A stretch of DNA of 58,535 bases from Actinomycetes bacterium (GCA_021822605.1 JAKAQL010000001.1:83905-142439); one strand, 5' to 3'. Counted from the stretch's first letter, positions 24,870 through 34,905 are shown. A program made the numbers and translations. The notes: generated by a model not told the origin, from the sequence alone.

Positions 24870-25988
24870 ATGACACGTGAACAGGTACTGCTAGCAAAAC
24901 GTCGAGTCGCACGAGCGGTCCAGGTCGGCAAGGTCACCGTTGGTGGGGATAGCCCCATCTCGGTGCAATCGATGACGACGACTAAGACTGCTGATGTCGA
25001 GGGCACGCTGGTGCAGATCTATTCGTTGGCCGCTGCCGGTGCGGAGATTGTTCGTTGCACCTGCAACTCCCAAGAGGCAGCCGACGGACTTCGCCAGATT
25101 GTCCCGCGATCCCCGGTGCCTGTCGTTGCTGATATCCATTTCCATGTGGAGATGGCGCTCGCTGCGCTGGAGTCCGGGGTCGCTGCGCTTCGCCTGAATC
25201 CGGGTAACCTGCGCAAACCTGAAGAGATCAAACTCGTAGCACGCGAGGCGGGGGCTCGAGGCGTCCCCATCCGAATCGGTGTGAACGCTGGCTCGCTTCA
25301 TCCGGACTTTGCCAAGCAGTACGGAGGAATCACTGCGGAGGCGATGGTAGCGTCGGCACTCCATGAGCTCGACCTCTTTCACGAGGTGGGTTTTGATGAC
25401 GTTGCCTTCTCCGTCAAGGCCTCGAACGTGGCGCTGATGATTGCCGCGTATCGCCTTCTCGCACAAAAAGTAGACCATCCCCTCCACCTCGGGGTCACGG
25501 AGGCTGGACCGTTACCGGGAGGTCTCATCAAAGCAACGGCTGGTATTGCTACCCTGCTCGCTGAGGGCATCGGTGACACCATTCGTTACTCATTGACCGC
25601 AGACCCGATCGAAGAGGCGCGAGCAGGGCGACAGTTACTGGAGTCACTAGGCCTTCGTGAGCGCAAAGGACTCGACTTCATCGCGTGCCCGAGCTGTGGG
25701 CGAGCTGAGATTGACGTCGTCGCCGTTGCCACCGAGGCACAGCGAGAACTCGAGAAGCTTGGCTTACCTCTCCAGGTAGCGGTGATGGGGTGTAACGTCA
25801 ATGGTCCAGGTGAGGCGCGTGAGGCCGATATCGGCATCGCGGCCGGCAAAGGGAAGGGTCATCTGTTCATCAAGGGAAAGATCGTAGAGGTCGTTCCGGA
25901 GGCAAATATGGTCGCCGCGCTCGTCGAGGAGGCTCAAGCCATCATGATCGAGGGTGTCGAGGCGAGGCTTAACAAGAAGCGTCGCTGA
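24870..25988 (+). CDS. ispG: 4-hydroxy-3-methylbut-2-enyl diphosphate synthase
   Basis: The 372-residue MEP-pathway enzyme starts with the TIM-barrel segments VTVGGDSPISVQSMTTTKT, ADIHFHVEMAL and RLNPGN. Its iron-sulfur domain follows, with CPSCGRAEIDV and MGCNVNGPGEA supplying the three cysteines. It converts MEcPP to HMBPP. The dxr-rseP-ispG order is common in actinobacteria. GAAAGTGAG lies a few bases before the ATG. Confidence 0.97.
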   Translation: MTREQVLLAKRRVARAVQVGKVTVGGDSPISVQSMTTTKTADVEGTLVQIYSLAAAGAEIVRCTCNSQEAADGLRQIVPRSPVPVVADIHFHVEMALAALESGVAALRLNPGNLRKPEEIKLVAREAGARGVPIRIGVNAGSLHPDFAKQYGGITAEAMVASALHELDLFHEVGFDDVAFSVKASNVALMIAAYRLLAQKVDHPLHLGVTEAGPLPGGLIKATAGIATLLAEGIGDTIRYSLTADPIEEARAGRQLLESLGLRERKGLDFIACPSCGRAEIDVVAVATEAQRELEKLGLPLQVAVMGCNVNGPGEAREADIGIAAGKGKGHLFIKGKIVEVVPEANMVAALVEEAQAIMIEGVEARLNKKRR

Positions 25989-26033
25989 CCTCCTATCTGG
26001 GGCCAGGTTGGTCTTGTGCTAGCCTTGGTTCCC

Positions 26034-27752
26034 ATGCGAACATCTGAACTCGTCTTTAGAAGTCGGCGGGAGGTGCCTCAGGATGCTGAGGCTGCCTCAC
26101 ACAAAGCCTTGATCCGAGGAAATTACATTCGTCGCTTGACCAGCGGCGTCTATAGCTTTTTGCCGCTGGGCTACCAGGTTCTCCGGAACATCGAACACAT
26201 CGTTGAGGAGGAGTTGGATCGAGCTGGTGCGTCTCAGCTCTTGCTGCCCGCACTCCAGCCGGTCGACATCTGGAGGGCGACTGGTCGCATCGACAAGATG
26301 GCGGATGTTCTCTTTCGTGTTGATGGTAAGTCCGGTTCGTTTGTGCTCGGCCCGACCCACGAGGAGGCGGTGATCGAGGCGATGAGCCCCGATATCGAGA
26401 GCTATCGTGATCTACCCAAGCTTGTCTATCAGGTCCAGACCAAGTTCAGGGATGAACCGCGCGCGCGGTTTGGATTGATGCGGACGCGTGAGTTCATCAT
26501 GGCCGATGGTTACTCCTTTGATATCGACCGTGAGACGATGCGTCAATCGTATCAAAGGTTCTATGAGGCGTATCTCGCAATTTTTGCGAGGTTGGGTCTT
26601 CAGGCTGAGCCCGTTGAGGCTGATGCTGGTTCTATTGGGGGAGATGTAAATCATGAGTTTATGGTCGCCTCAAGCATCGGAGAGGATCACTTCGCACGCT
26701 GTGGTGACTGTGGTTATCAAGCAAACATTGAGGCTGCTCGCGCTGGTGCACACCCCCCTGTGGCGGTCGCTCTCGATGTTGAAGCCGTGACCTATTCGAC
26801 GCCCAATGCGCCTGGGATCGAGATTGCGGTGAAGGCCCTACGCGATCTAGGAGCGGAGGTCGAGGTGGGGACTATGTTGAAGTCGATGTTGCTGGTCGAC
26901 GAGACGGGTGCCCGGGTGATCGCCTTGATTCCTGGTGATCGTACGCTGAAGGTTCCCCACGGCATGCGCCTTGCCACCGATGCGGAGATGGCTGGGTTTG
27001 CGAAGGGCTATATCGGTCCTCAAGGTCACTCCTCCGAGGTGCGGGTAATTGCAGACCCCTTGGTCCTAACACGGCCGAGCTGGGCAAGCGGGGCAAACAA
27101 AGAGGGTCATCATAGCGTTGGCCTGCGCGTCGGTGTGGACTTCGAGGTTGATAGCTTTGTCGACCTCGTAGTGGTTGAGGATGGAGATCCATGCCCCCGT
27201 TGCGAAGGCGTCCTGTCGTTGGTGCGTTCGGTTGAGGTTGGTCACACGTTCCAGCTCGGTCTGACCTATTCAGGGGTCTTGCCCCAGGCTCGTTATCGCT
27301 CCTTCGAGGGAGAGGAGTTGCCGTACTGGATGGGCTGCTACGGAATAGGAGTCACCAGGGTTCCGGCGGTGATCGCCGAGCAGTATTGTTCGAGTGATGG
27401 TGATGCAGTGGTCTGGCCAGTAGCGGTCGCCCCCTATGTGGTGAGCATCGTAGGGGTAGGCGCCACCAAGACCAATGAGGTGACTGCGGTAGCGGCTCAG
27501 CTGCATGAATCGATCGGCCAGTCCGGCGTTTCCGTGCTACTCGAGGACCGAAATATCTCGACCGGCGTGGCCATGCGCGATCTCGAGCTCATCGGTTCTC
27601 CTCTTTTTTGTATTGTTGGTGCTCGATCGCTGGCCAAGGGTGTTGTAGAGCTGCGAGACCGGATCCATGATCAGACGATCGAAGTGCCTGTTGAGGAGAT
27701 CGTTGCAACGATCCACACCTTCAGCCGGGATCTCGCATCTGAACGACGATAG
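26034..27752 (+). CDS. proS: Prolyl-tRNA synthetase
   Basis: The bacterial-type ProRS (572 residues from ATG 26034) has the class II motifs SFLPLGYQVLRNIEHIVEEE, FRDEPRARFGLMRTREFIMA (motif 2) and GCYGIGVTRVPAVI (motif 3). The editing insertion occupies the middle (LVDETGARVIALIPGDRTLK), and an anticodon-binding domain ends the protein. The open frame extends to 26016, but MRTSELVFRSRREVP is the family start. No Shine-Dalgarno sequence is evident. Confidence 0.96.
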   Translation: MRTSELVFRSRREVPQDAEAASHKALIRGNYIRRLTSGVYSFLPLGYQVLRNIEHIVEEELDRAGASQLLLPALQPVDIWRATGRIDKMADVLFRVDGKSGSFVLGPTHEEAVIEAMSPDIESYRDLPKLVYQVQTKFRDEPRARFGLMRTREFIMADGYSFDIDRETMRQSYQRFYEAYLAIFARLGLQAEPVEADAGSIGGDVNHEFMVASSIGEDHFARCGDCGYQANIEAARAGAHPPVAVALDVEAVTYSTPNAPGIEIAVKALRDLGAEVEVGTMLKSMLLVDETGARVIALIPGDRTLKVPHGMRLATDAEMAGFAKGYIGPQGHSSEVRVIADPLVLTRPSWASGANKEGHHSVGLRVGVDFEVDSFVDLVVVEDGDPCPRCEGVLSLVRSVEVGHTFQLGLTYSGVLPQARYRSFEGEELPYWMGCYGIGVTRVPAVIAEQYCSSDGDAVVWPVAVAPYVVSIVGVGATKTNEVTAVAAQLHESIGQSGVSVLLEDRNISTGVAMRDLELIGSPLFCIVGARSLAKGVVELRDRIHDQTIEVPVEEIVATIHTFSRDLASERR

Positions 27753-27760
27753 CGACGCGC

Positions 27761-27766
27761 TATACT
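27761..27766 (+). promoter_or_regulatory. -10-like box before the rimP-nusA leader
   Basis: TATACT lies just after the proS stop, 31 bases before the stem-loop at 27797. A -35 match is poor. It would start a leader transcript of about 75 nt. Confidence 0.35.
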
Positions 27767-27796
27767 GGTGAGGGATAATTCGTAGTATTGGGACTG

Positions 27797-27820
27797 CGTG
27801 GGCGTGAGCCCACGTTTTTT
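27797..27820 (+). terminator. Intrinsic terminator/attenuator before rimP
   Basis: CGTGGGC, loop GTGA, GCCCACG, then six T residues form a textbook intrinsic terminator. It lies after proS and 29 bases before rimP. Because NusA, encoded in the following operon, acts on hairpin termination, it may serve as an autoregulatory attenuator as well as the proS terminator. Confidence 0.85.
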
Positions 27821-27849
27821 GTTCAAGTGGATAGGTGAGAGGAGGATGG

Positions 27850-28341
27850 ATGCTGTCAAGTCAGGCACTCAGCGATCTCCTCGATCCGGTGATCGCACCG
27901 CTTGACCTGCGTGTATTGTCGGCCACCTGGCATGCCCAGGTGTTGGATCTTCGGCTAGAGCATTACGACGCATCGGCGCCTTCACTTGACGAGATCGCAG
28001 AAGCATCGAAGGTCGTCTCGGCGGCGCTTGATGATGCCGAAGGGCAAGGAGATGGCACCTATACGCTCGAGGTATCGAGTCCAGGCCTTGAGCGTTCTTT
28101 GATCAGGCTGGCCCATTTTCAATGGGCGACGGGAAGAGACATACGGTTTACGTCGACCGAAGGCGTGGTAGTGGGTGTGCTGGCCCGTGTCATTGATGAG
28201 CACGAACCACAGATCGAGGTCGTCGTAGAAGACGAAACACGATGCTATGCATTGCGAGAGATCGATTCGGCGATGACCGTTTTCAAATGGGGCACGAAGA
28301 AGAGAAACAACGATGGAAGGAGGCAGGTCGATGGCGCGTGA
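27850..28341 (+). CDS. rimP: Ribosome maturation factor RimP
   Basis: The 163-residue product (ATG 27850 after GGAGG) shows the RimP pattern: SLDEIAEASKVVSAALDDAE and GTYTLEVSSPGLERSL, followed by an Sm-like C-terminal domain (RDIRFTSTEGVVVGVLARVI). It assists 30S assembly. Its end overlaps nusA by 11 bp, the standard rimP-nusA arrangement. GTG at 27835 is an alternative start. Confidence 0.92.
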   Translation: MLSSQALSDLLDPVIAPLDLRVLSATWHAQVLDLRLEHYDASAPSLDEIAEASKVVSAALDDAEGQGDGTYTLEVSSPGLERSLIRLAHFQWATGRDIRFTSTEGVVVGVLARVIDEHEPQIEVVVEDETRCYALREIDSAMTVFKWGTKKRNNDGRRQVDGA

Positions 28342-29518
28342 CAACCAGGATTTTATGGATGCCCTTGAGGTAATTGCTCGAGAGAAGGGTTTGACGGTAG
28401 AGACGTTGCTTGAGTCGTTGGCAAACGCCTTGGTTGCCGCCTACAAGCGGATGCCCGGTGCGGCTGATGAGGCCTACGTCGAGATCGATCCGGATAACGG
28501 AGAGATCCGGGTCTTTGGACAGGAACTCGATGACGACGGTAATGTTGTTCGCGAGTGGGAGGATACGCCAAAGGATTTCGGGCGTATCGCTGCACAGACG
28601 GCGAAACAGGTAATGTTTCAGAAGATCCGTGATGCGGAACGTGATCTCAAGTATGAAGAGTATGCCGGGCGCGAAGGAGACATCGTCACTGGCGTCGTCT
28701 CCCAGATGGATACCAGGTTTACGCTTCTCGATCTTGGTAAAATCGAGGCCATCATGCCTCACACGGAATGCCCGCCCAATGAGCGCTACTCGATCGGTCA
28801 ACGCATCAAGGCTTACATCGTGGAGGTACGCAAAACAGCGAAGGGCCCTCAGATTGTCGTTTCACGAACCCACCCAGGTTTGGTAAAGCGGCTTTTCGAG
28901 CTTGAGGTTCCTGAGATCGCCTCCGGGGTCGTTGAGATAAAGGCGATCGCTCGGGAACCGGGTCATCGGAGCAAGGTGGCTGTATGGTCTAACGATGACG
29001 GCGTTGACCCGGTGGGTGCTTGTGTTGGATCACGTGGATCACGTGTACGCATGGTCACCAACGAGCTGATGGGAGAGAAGCTCGATATCGTTCCGTTCTC
29101 CGAGGACGTTGTTGAGTACCTAGAGCGGGCTATTCAGCCCGCCTACGCACTTGAGGTGCGTATCGACGAGGCAGCCGGTTCCGCACTCATCGTTGTCGGA
29201 GACGATCAGCTTTCTCTCGCTATCGGCCGAGAGGGGCAGAATGCTCGGCTTGCTGCGCGCTTGAGCGGTCTCCATATCGATGTTCGTGCCGAGAGTGAGG
29301 TCGCAGCATTAGATCGCCAAGCGGCTGCTGAGGATGATTACCGCGATGATTTCTCCGCACAAATGTTCGATGAGAACATGCCCAGCGACGAGGAAGACCC
29401 TGGAGAACGAGATGATGTGGTCACCGATGCAGATTCGCGTGGCAGTGATCGCGGTGATGAGGATCAAGGGTCGATCGACGCGGCAGTTACCCCAGCTAAG
29501 GATTTTTCCGAGGAGTGA
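28331..29518 (+). CDS. nusA: Transcription termination/antitermination factor NusA
   Basis: The 395-residue protein starts MARDNQDFMDALEVIAREKG after GGAGG. An N-terminal RNA polymerase-binding domain comes first (VIAREKGLTVETLLESLANAL), then S1 (REGDIVTGVVSQMDTRFTLL), KH1 (GVVEIKAIAREPGHRSKVAV, DPVGACVGSRGSRVRMV) and KH2 (LAIGREGQNARLAARLSG). A strongly acidic tail of about 65 residues follows. The proteobacterial C-terminal repeats are absent, as in other actinobacteria. It binds RNA polymerase and influences pausing and termination. Confidence 0.97.
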   Translation: MARDNQDFMDALEVIAREKGLTVETLLESLANALVAAYKRMPGAADEAYVEIDPDNGEIRVFGQELDDDGNVVREWEDTPKDFGRIAAQTAKQVMFQKIRDAERDLKYEEYAGREGDIVTGVVSQMDTRFTLLDLGKIEAIMPHTECPPNERYSIGQRIKAYIVEVRKTAKGPQIVVSRTHPGLVKRLFELEVPEIASGVVEIKAIAREPGHRSKVAVWSNDDGVDPVGACVGSRGSRVRMVTNELMGEKLDIVPFSEDVVEYLERAIQPAYALEVRIDEAAGSALIVVGDDQLSLAIGREGQNARLAARLSGLHIDVRAESEVAALDRQAAAEDDYRDDFSAQMFDENMPSDEEDPGERDDVVTDADSRGSDRGDEDQGSIDAAVTPAKDFSEE

Positions 29519-29520
29519 GG

Positions 29521-29778
29521 GTGGCTCGCGGTCAGCGAGTCGTGGTACGCATGTGCGTTGGTTGTCGGCGTCGGCGCCCAACGTCAGAGTTGATCCGGCT
29601 CGCGGCGTATGGCGGTGATGTCCACCTGCGGGCGAGAACCGGTAGGGGTGCGTGGTTGTGCTCTGACTCACGGAGGTGCGTCGAGGAGACATTCAGGGGT
29701 GGACGTTTGTCGAAGGCACTAAGAATTCCTATACCCCCGGCTAGACTGGCTGGGTTGAAGGACTCCTTTGGTGTCTGA
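29521..29778 (+). CDS. ylxR: YlxR-family RNA-binding protein
   Basis: This short basic protein (85 residues) contains VVVRMCVGCRRRRPTSELIR and GRGAWLCSDSRRCVE, the DUF448/YlxR signatures with paired cysteines. It sits between nusA and infB, its usual place. YlxR proteins bind RNA and, in some species, act with RNase P. GTG at 29521 has GAGGAG upstream; GTG at 29515 is possible. Confidence 0.88.
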   Translation: MARGQRVVVRMCVGCRRRRPTSELIRLAAYGGDVHLRARTGRGAWLCSDSRRCVEETFRGGRLSKALRIPIPPARLAGLKDSFGV

Positions 29779-29856
29779 GAGATCGCAAGGTACAGATTGC
29801 AATGGACTCAGACGGCGTAGGCGTCGAGTCAGTACAGTGGAGGTCAGGTTTCGTCG

Positions 29857-32565
29857 TTGGCTAAGAAGTTACGAGTTTATGAGATTGCGAAGGAGTTAAA
29901 CCTCTCCAATAAAGAGGCACTCGATCTGTGCCTTGCGCTCGGGATAGACGTCAAGTCGCATTCCTCAAGCGTAGAGGAGGCACACGCTGACCGTGTGCGC
30001 CGACGTGCACAACGCGAAGGTATTGGCATCTATGGTTCAGGTGCACAGCCCACTCATGACCAACCGGAAGAGGTGACCGTCGAGGCGACCGTTGCTCCGC
30101 CAGTGGAGCCGACCGTCGAGCAACGCCCCGCGGCGAAGCCAGCGGACGATGAGGATAGGCACGATCTTGCGGCTGTGATCGCACAGGAGTCCGCCAAGCG
30201 CGAGGAGGCCGAGCGGGTGGCGATTGTCAATGCTGGCAAGCTCGCTCGCGAAGCGGCTGAGCCTCAGGCGCCTCCGCGGCCGAGATCCGCTCCGGTGTCT
30301 CCCTCCGGACAACCAATTCCCCCACCTCCTGCGCGTAAGCAGCAGCCCCTCACCTCCTTCTCCGGGCGACCAATTCCGCCTCCTCCACGTCCCTCTGCAA
30401 ACCCTGATCCCCGTGGTCGTAGTAGTCGGCCTGCCCGTCCGCCGCGCGACGGTGCCCGGGGTCCGCTGCCCCCTCGTACGGGCCGACCTGATGATCGGCC
30501 ACCACGTCCGTCGGGGCCGAATGACCGTCCTCCTCGCACCGATCAAGCAGGTGCACGCCCAGGGGCGGGCACGGGACCGTCGACTGGTGGTTTTCGTGGA
30601 TCGCCACCACCAAGAGGTGGTAGTCGCGGTGCTCCGGCACGAGGCCCAGGTGGGCCGATGCCAGCTCCCCGTGGCCGTAGCCGCGGTGGCCCCAAGTCCA
30701 AGAAGCGGACATCGCGCAAAGAATACGAGGAGCTTGAGCCGACAGCGGTCTCGAGTTACATCCCTTCTAGCGCTCCGATACCAGATCATGAAGTCATCAT
30801 CGAGCGTGGTTCGACCGCACAAGAGGTTGGTCCTAAGCTCAATCGTTCGGCTGGCGACCTGATCCGTTTTCTGTTGTTGCAGGGTGAGATGGTGACAGCG
30901 ACGCAATCGCTGTCTGACGAGATGATCGAGCTCTACGCCGCTGAGCTCGGAGCTGAGATCCGTATGGTCGATGCTGGGCAAGAGCAGGAGGCGATGCTTG
31001 CTGCTCGCTATTTGGATGTTGATGAGACTGAGGATGAAGATGCCATCGCACCTCGTCCACCGGTCGTTACTGTGATGGGCCATGTCGATCACGGTAAGAC
31101 TCTGCTGCTTGACCGGATTCGTAACTCCAACGTGGTGGCGGGTGAGGCCGGCGGTATCACCCAACACATAGGTGCCTATCAGGTTGAGCTGCCGGGCGGT
31201 CGTGTGACCTTCATCGACACACCAGGCCACGAGGCCTTCACTGCGATGCGCGCTCGCGGCGCTGGCGTGACGGACATCGTCGTCTTGGTGGTTGCTGCCG
31301 ATGATGGTGTCATGCCCCAGACGGTCGAGGCGATCAACCATGCCAAGGCAGCTGGGGTCCCCATCATCGTGGCTCTGAATAAGATCGATCGGGCCGACGC
31401 GGATCCGAATCGAGTTCTCCAGCAGCTCTCTGAGTACGATCTTGTTCCAGAGAAGTGGGGCGGTGACACGATCGTTGTCGAGATCTCCGCACTCCAGAAT
31501 CTAGGGATCGATGATCTGCTTGAGCAGATTCTTGTCCTGGCTGAGGTGTTGGAGCTCCAGGCTAACCCGACGGGCCATGCACGAGGGACCGTGCTCGAGG
31601 GGCACCTCGACGTCGGCCGCGGCCCAGTCGCAACGATTCTGGTTCAGTCGGGGACGCTGCGAGTCGGCGATTCGATGGTCGCCGGGCAGGCGTGGGGGAA
31701 GGCAAAGGCTCTTGTCGACGATCGAGGGAACAAGGTGGATGTCGCAGGACCATCGGTGCCTGTGCAGGTGTTGGGATTCTCTGAGGTTCCCAGTGCTGGT
31801 GACCTCTTTCGGGTCACCAGCGAAATTGCTAGTGCTCGGGAGGTAGCGGAGTCACGTGAGCAGCGGTTACGGCTCGCGGCAAACGCCAATCGGGCCGTTG
31901 GAAGCTCGGGTATCAAGCTTGAGGACCTGTTTGAACAGATCCAAAAAGGTGACGTACCGGTGCTGAACATCATCTTAAAGGCTGACGTTCAAGGTAGTCT
32001 TGAGGCGCTCGCTGATGCGCTTGCGAAGCTCGCACGTGATGAGGTGGGTCTCGCAATCATCCACAAGGCTGTCGGCGGAGTCACTGAAAACGACGTGGCG
32101 CTCGCCGCCGCCTCGGACGCGCTGATCATCGGCTTCAATGTGCGCCCAGATCGGCGTGCGCGTGAGGCAGCCGAGCTGGCCCATGTTGAGGTCCGTACCT
32201 ATGAGATCATCTACAAGGTGATCGAAGATATCGAGTCGGCGGTGGTCGGCATGCTCAAGCCCGAGTATGAAGAGGTGGTCACCGGTGAGGCTGAGGTTCG
32301 CGAGGTCTTCAGGATTCCTCGAGTCGGTGCGATTGCAGGCTGTTACGTCCGATCAGGTGTCATCACGCGAGGGTCGCACGTGCGCTTCCTGCGTGAGGGA
32401 GTTATCCTATGGAAGGGAACAGTGGTCTCGCTGCGTCGATTCAAGGATGACGTACGCGAGGTCAGCGCCGGTTTCGAATGTGGAGTCGGACTCTCTGATT
32501 TCCAGGATCTTCACGGTGGCGACCTCATCGAGACCTTTGAGCTCCGCGAGATCGCCAGGGAGTAG
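29857..32565 (+). CDS. infB: Translation initiation factor IF-2
   Basis: The 902-residue protein begins with an IF2_N domain ([20 protein letters not shown]). A long Pro/Arg/Gly-rich disordered segment follows (about residues 130-285), common in high-GC actinobacteria. The GTPase core is [30 protein letters not shown], followed by domains II to IV ([39 protein letters not shown]). It delivers initiator tRNA to the 30S subunit. The start is TTG at 29857. Confidence 0.97.
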   Translation: MAKKLRVYEIAKELNLSNKEALDLCLALGIDVKSHSSSVEEAHADRVRRRAQREGIGIYGSGAQPTHDQPEEVTVEATVAPPVEPTVEQRPAAKPADDEDRHDLAAVIAQESAKREEAERVAIVNAGKLAREAAEPQAPPRPRSAPVSPSGQPIPPPPARKQQPLTSFSGRPIPPPPRPSANPDPRGRSSRPARPPRDGARGPLPPRTGRPDDRPPRPSGPNDRPPRTDQAGARPGAGTGPSTGGFRGSPPPRGGSRGAPARGPGGPMPAPRGRSRGGPKSKKRTSRKEYEELEPTAVSSYIPSSAPIPDHEVIIERGSTAQEVGPKLNRSAGDLIRFLLLQGEMVTATQSLSDEMIELYAAELGAEIRMVDAGQEQEAMLAARYLDVDETEDEDAIAPRPPVVTVMGHVDHGKTLLLDRIRNSNVVAGEAGGITQHIGAYQVELPGGRVTFIDTPGHEAFTAMRARGAGVTDIVVLVVAADDGVMPQTVEAINHAKAAGVPIIVALNKIDRADADPNRVLQQLSEYDLVPEKWGGDTIVVEISALQNLGIDDLLEQILVLAEVLELQANPTGHARGTVLEGHLDVGRGPVATILVQSGTLRVGDSMVAGQAWGKAKALVDDRGNKVDVAGPSVPVQVLGFSEVPSAGDLFRVTSEIASAREVAESREQRLRLAANANRAVGSSGIKLEDLFEQIQKGDVPVLNIILKADVQGSLEALADALAKLARDEVGLAIIHKAVGGVTENDVALAAASDALIIGFNVRPDRRAREAAELAHVEVRTYEIIYKVIEDIESAVVGMLKPEYEEVVTGEAEVREVFRIPRVGAIAGCYVRSGVITRGSHVRFLREGVILWKGTVVSLRRFKDDVREVSAGFECGVGLSDFQDLHGGDLIETFELREIARE

Positions 32566-32572
32566 GCCGAGC

Positions 32573-32929
32573 ATGGCCAGTCGAGGTTCACACGGGTACG
32601 AGAGAGTCGACAGAGTTTCGCGGCTACTACAGGAGGTAGTAGCCTGGGAACTGGAGCGCATCGGCGATATCGATGACCGTGTGGCGCTACTAACGATCAC
32701 CGATGTACGTGTTCGTCCTGACTTGCGGTCTGCGCTGGTGTTCTTCGCGTCGCTCTCGGAGGAGGCTCAACTCGCGCTTGATGAGCATCGTATCGAGCTG
32801 CAGGCGGCGATTGCCCGACAGGTCCGCATCAAGCGGACTCCTCAGCTGCAGTTTGTCGTCGATGATGTCTTGGCGAGTTCGGAGGAGATTGAGGCGGTCT
32901 TACGCCGTCACGATCAGCACCTTGGCTAA
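32573..32929 (+). CDS. rbfA: 30S ribosome-binding factor A
   Basis: ATG at 32573 gives 118 residues: RVDRVSRLLQEVVAWELERI, DDRVALLTITDVRVRPDL, RSALVFFASL, then RIKRTPQLQFVVDDVLASSE. This is the KH-like RbfA fold that aids 16S rRNA maturation. An upstream extension of the frame lies within infB. The end overlaps the truB start by 8 bp. Confidence 0.93.
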   Translation: MASRGSHGYERVDRVSRLLQEVVAWELERIGDIDDRVALLTITDVRVRPDLRSALVFFASLSEEAQLALDEHRIELQAAIARQVRIKRTPQLQFVVDDVLASSEEIEAVLRRHDQHLG

Positions 32930-33839
32930 GCGAGCAACAGAGGCGGGCGGCTTCTATGCCCTTGACAAACCGGTCGGCATCACGTCACAGCGGGCACTTA
33001 CGATTGCGAAACGGCAACTAGGCGTACGAAAGGCTGGGCATAGCGGCACCCTTGACCCACTCGCCTCAGGTCTACTGGTGATAGCAGTTGGCTCTTGGTC
33101 ACGTTTGCTGGCCTTTGTGTTGGGTGCGGACAAGGTCTATCATGCGGTCATACGCCTTGGTTTACGTACCGATACCCTCGATATCACTGGGGCGGTCGAG
33201 GGCTTTCAACCCGTTCCATCGTCGATCGGCGTAGACGAGGTGCGAGCTGGGCTTGAGAGATTTCGCGGATCGATTGACCAGATCCCTCCGGCCTTTAGCG
33301 CCTTGAAGATCAATGGAGTCCGCGCCTATACACTTGCGCGCGCCGGTCAAGAGGTGGTTCTTTCACAACGCGCTGTCACGATTCATGCGATCGAGCTCCT
33401 TCATCTCACCCGATCAGGTCCCTTTCTGGATGCGGCGATTCGCGTCCACTGCTCATCAGGTACCTATATCCGCTCTCTGGCCCGCGATCTTGGCGAGACC
33501 CTTGGTATGGGTGCGACCCTCTTTGCCCTCCGACGGGAGTCGATCGGCTCGGTGACACTCGAGTCTGCGAAGGACCCGGCCAATGTGGAGCCAGAGGATC
33601 GACTCCCGCTATCGATGGTCTTTCCTGGCGCTGCTTACTACACGATCGATGGGGAGATGCTTGCGAAGGCCCGCAATGGCCATGCCCTCGATTGTCCGCC
33701 CACACTTGGTGCCTCTAAGGAGATGTTGGTCCTCGCCGATGGCGTTGAGCCTGAACACCAGCGCCTTGTTGGAGTCTACGCTGTCCAGGACGATAAGCTG
33801 GTGCCGTTGCGTGTAGTGCCGCCAGAGGGGACAAGGTGA
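32922..33839 (+). CDS. truB: tRNA pseudouridine(55) synthase
   Basis: TTG at 32922 gives 305 residues starting LAKRATEAGGFYALDKPVGI. The catalytic Asp is in KAGHSGTLDPLASGLL. YHAVIRLG, QIPPAFSALKINGVRAYTLAR and RVHCSSGTYIRSLARDLGE follow. It makes pseudouridine 55 in the T-loop of tRNAs. No Shine-Dalgarno sequence is seen, so coupling to rbfA is likely. It overlaps ribF by 4 bp. Confidence 0.93.
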   Translation: MAKRATEAGGFYALDKPVGITSQRALTIAKRQLGVRKAGHSGTLDPLASGLLVIAVGSWSRLLAFVLGADKVYHAVIRLGLRTDTLDITGAVEGFQPVPSSIGVDEVRAGLERFRGSIDQIPPAFSALKINGVRAYTLARAGQEVVLSQRAVTIHAIELLHLTRSGPFLDAAIRVHCSSGTYIRSLARDLGETLGMGATLFALRRESIGSVTLESAKDPANVEPEDRLPLSMVFPGAAYYTIDGEMLAKARNGHALDCPPTLGASKEMLVLADGVEPEHQRLVGVYAVQDDKLVPLRVVPPEGTR

Positions 33840-34828
33840 TCGAGGTTCTCAGTTCAGAGTCTCCGACGTATACGTTGGAGCGGTCGGTTGTGACGATCGG
33901 TGCCTTCGATGGTTTCCACCTTGGGCACCTTGGTCTTATCGGTGCTGCGAGGGAGGAGGCCACGCGGCTTTCGTTGCCTCTGGTGGTGGTGACCTTTGAT
34001 CAGCATCCATTGAAGATCCTTGCCCCAGAACGCGCACCACGGCTGTTGATGGGTTCGCAGCTTCGACACCAGTTGCTGACCTCTGTGGGTGTCGACGTCC
34101 TGTATCTCCTCCACTTTGATACGGTACGCGCCGCCCAGGCTCCGGTCGACTTCGTGGACGAGGTCTTGGTGGCCACTCTCGGGGCTGTTGGTGTCTATGT
34201 CGGAGAGAACTTCACCTACGGAGCGCGTGGTGCGGGATCTATCTCCGATCTCATCGAACAGGGGGTGTCCCGAGGGTTCTCGGTCCATGCATCCAGGTTG
34301 TTGACCGTCGGTGAATTGATTGAGGACTTGGAGGCGATTCGCCAACTCGGAGAGGACAAAGTGGTGTCTGCGACCTTGATCCGGACCCTCATACAAGAGG
34401 GACAATTGGACCTCGCCAATGAGCTCTTGGGTCACCCCTTTGGGCTTGAAGGAGTAGTGGTAGCTGGTGATCAACGGGGACGCACCCTCGGTTTTCCTAC
34501 GGCCAACGTGGTGGTGGGGGAGGAGTTCGCCAAGCCGCCGGATGCCGTCTACGCGGGGTATACCTATCTTGGGCATCAGCGCTACCCGGTGGCGATCTCG
34601 CTAGGAACCCGCCCGATGTACTACCCTGAGGGTGGGGCTCGGCTGCTGGAGGTCTTCGTGATCGGTGCAGACGAGGACCTCTATGACAGAGAGTTGTGCG
34701 TCTATCTGTTGGCGAAGCTCCGAGAGCAGCAGGTCTTCGATTCAGAGAGTGACTTTCGTCAGCAGATGGAACGCGATGTCCTTGACGCGATCCGAACGGT
34801 CGAGGCCTGGCCGTCTTTCTTGCCTTGA
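33836..34828 (+). CDS. ribF: Bifunctional riboflavin kinase/FAD synthetase
   Basis: The 330-residue protein has an N-terminal nucleotidyltransferase (GAFDGFHLGHLGLIGAAREE, VYVGENFTYGARGAGS, SATLIRTLIQEGQ). The C-terminal flavokinase domain follows (GVVVAGDQRGRTLGFPTANV, YAGYTYL, LEVFVIGADEDLYDREL). It makes FMN and FAD. GTG at 33836 lies in a GTGA overlap with truB. Confidence 0.95.
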   Translation: MIEVLSSESPTYTLERSVVTIGAFDGFHLGHLGLIGAAREEATRLSLPLVVVTFDQHPLKILAPERAPRLLMGSQLRHQLLTSVGVDVLYLLHFDTVRAAQAPVDFVDEVLVATLGAVGVYVGENFTYGARGAGSISDLIEQGVSRGFSVHASRLLTVGELIEDLEAIRQLGEDKVVSATLIRTLIQEGQLDLANELLGHPFGLEGVVVAGDQRGRTLGFPTANVVVGEEFAKPPDAVYAGYTYLGHQRYPVAISLGTRPMYYPEGGARLLEVFVIGADEDLYDRELCVYLLAKLREQQVFDSESDFRQQMERDVLDAIRTVEAWPSFLP

Positions 34829-34833
34829 GGCGC

Positions 34834-34839
34834 TATGAT
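34834..34839 (+). promoter_or_regulatory. -10-like box of rpsO
   Basis: TATGAT lies just after the ribF stop and 67 bases before rpsO. The -35 region is not well matched, so this is tentative. Confidence 0.3.
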
Positions 34840-34867
34840 GATCGCCGTACTCGTAAGTGAAACGTCA

Positions 34868-34884
34868 ATCTGGTGGGTCCAGAT
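34868..34884 (+). promoter_or_regulatory. rpsO leader hairpin
   Basis: ATCTGG and CCAGAT form a perfect 6-bp stem around TGGGT. It ends 8 bases before the ribosome site GAGGAA of rpsO. Ribosomal protein S15 controls its own mRNA through leader structures in several phyla, so it is a candidate regulatory site. Confidence 0.4.
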
Positions 34885-34905
34885 CTAGAAGAGGAATGAC
34901 TACGT

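Noticed and set aside
30037-31341. 434-codon minus-strand frame opposite infB
   Set aside because: Low-complexity Thr/Arg/Trp product caused by the Pro/Arg-rich repeats of IF-2 on the other strand.
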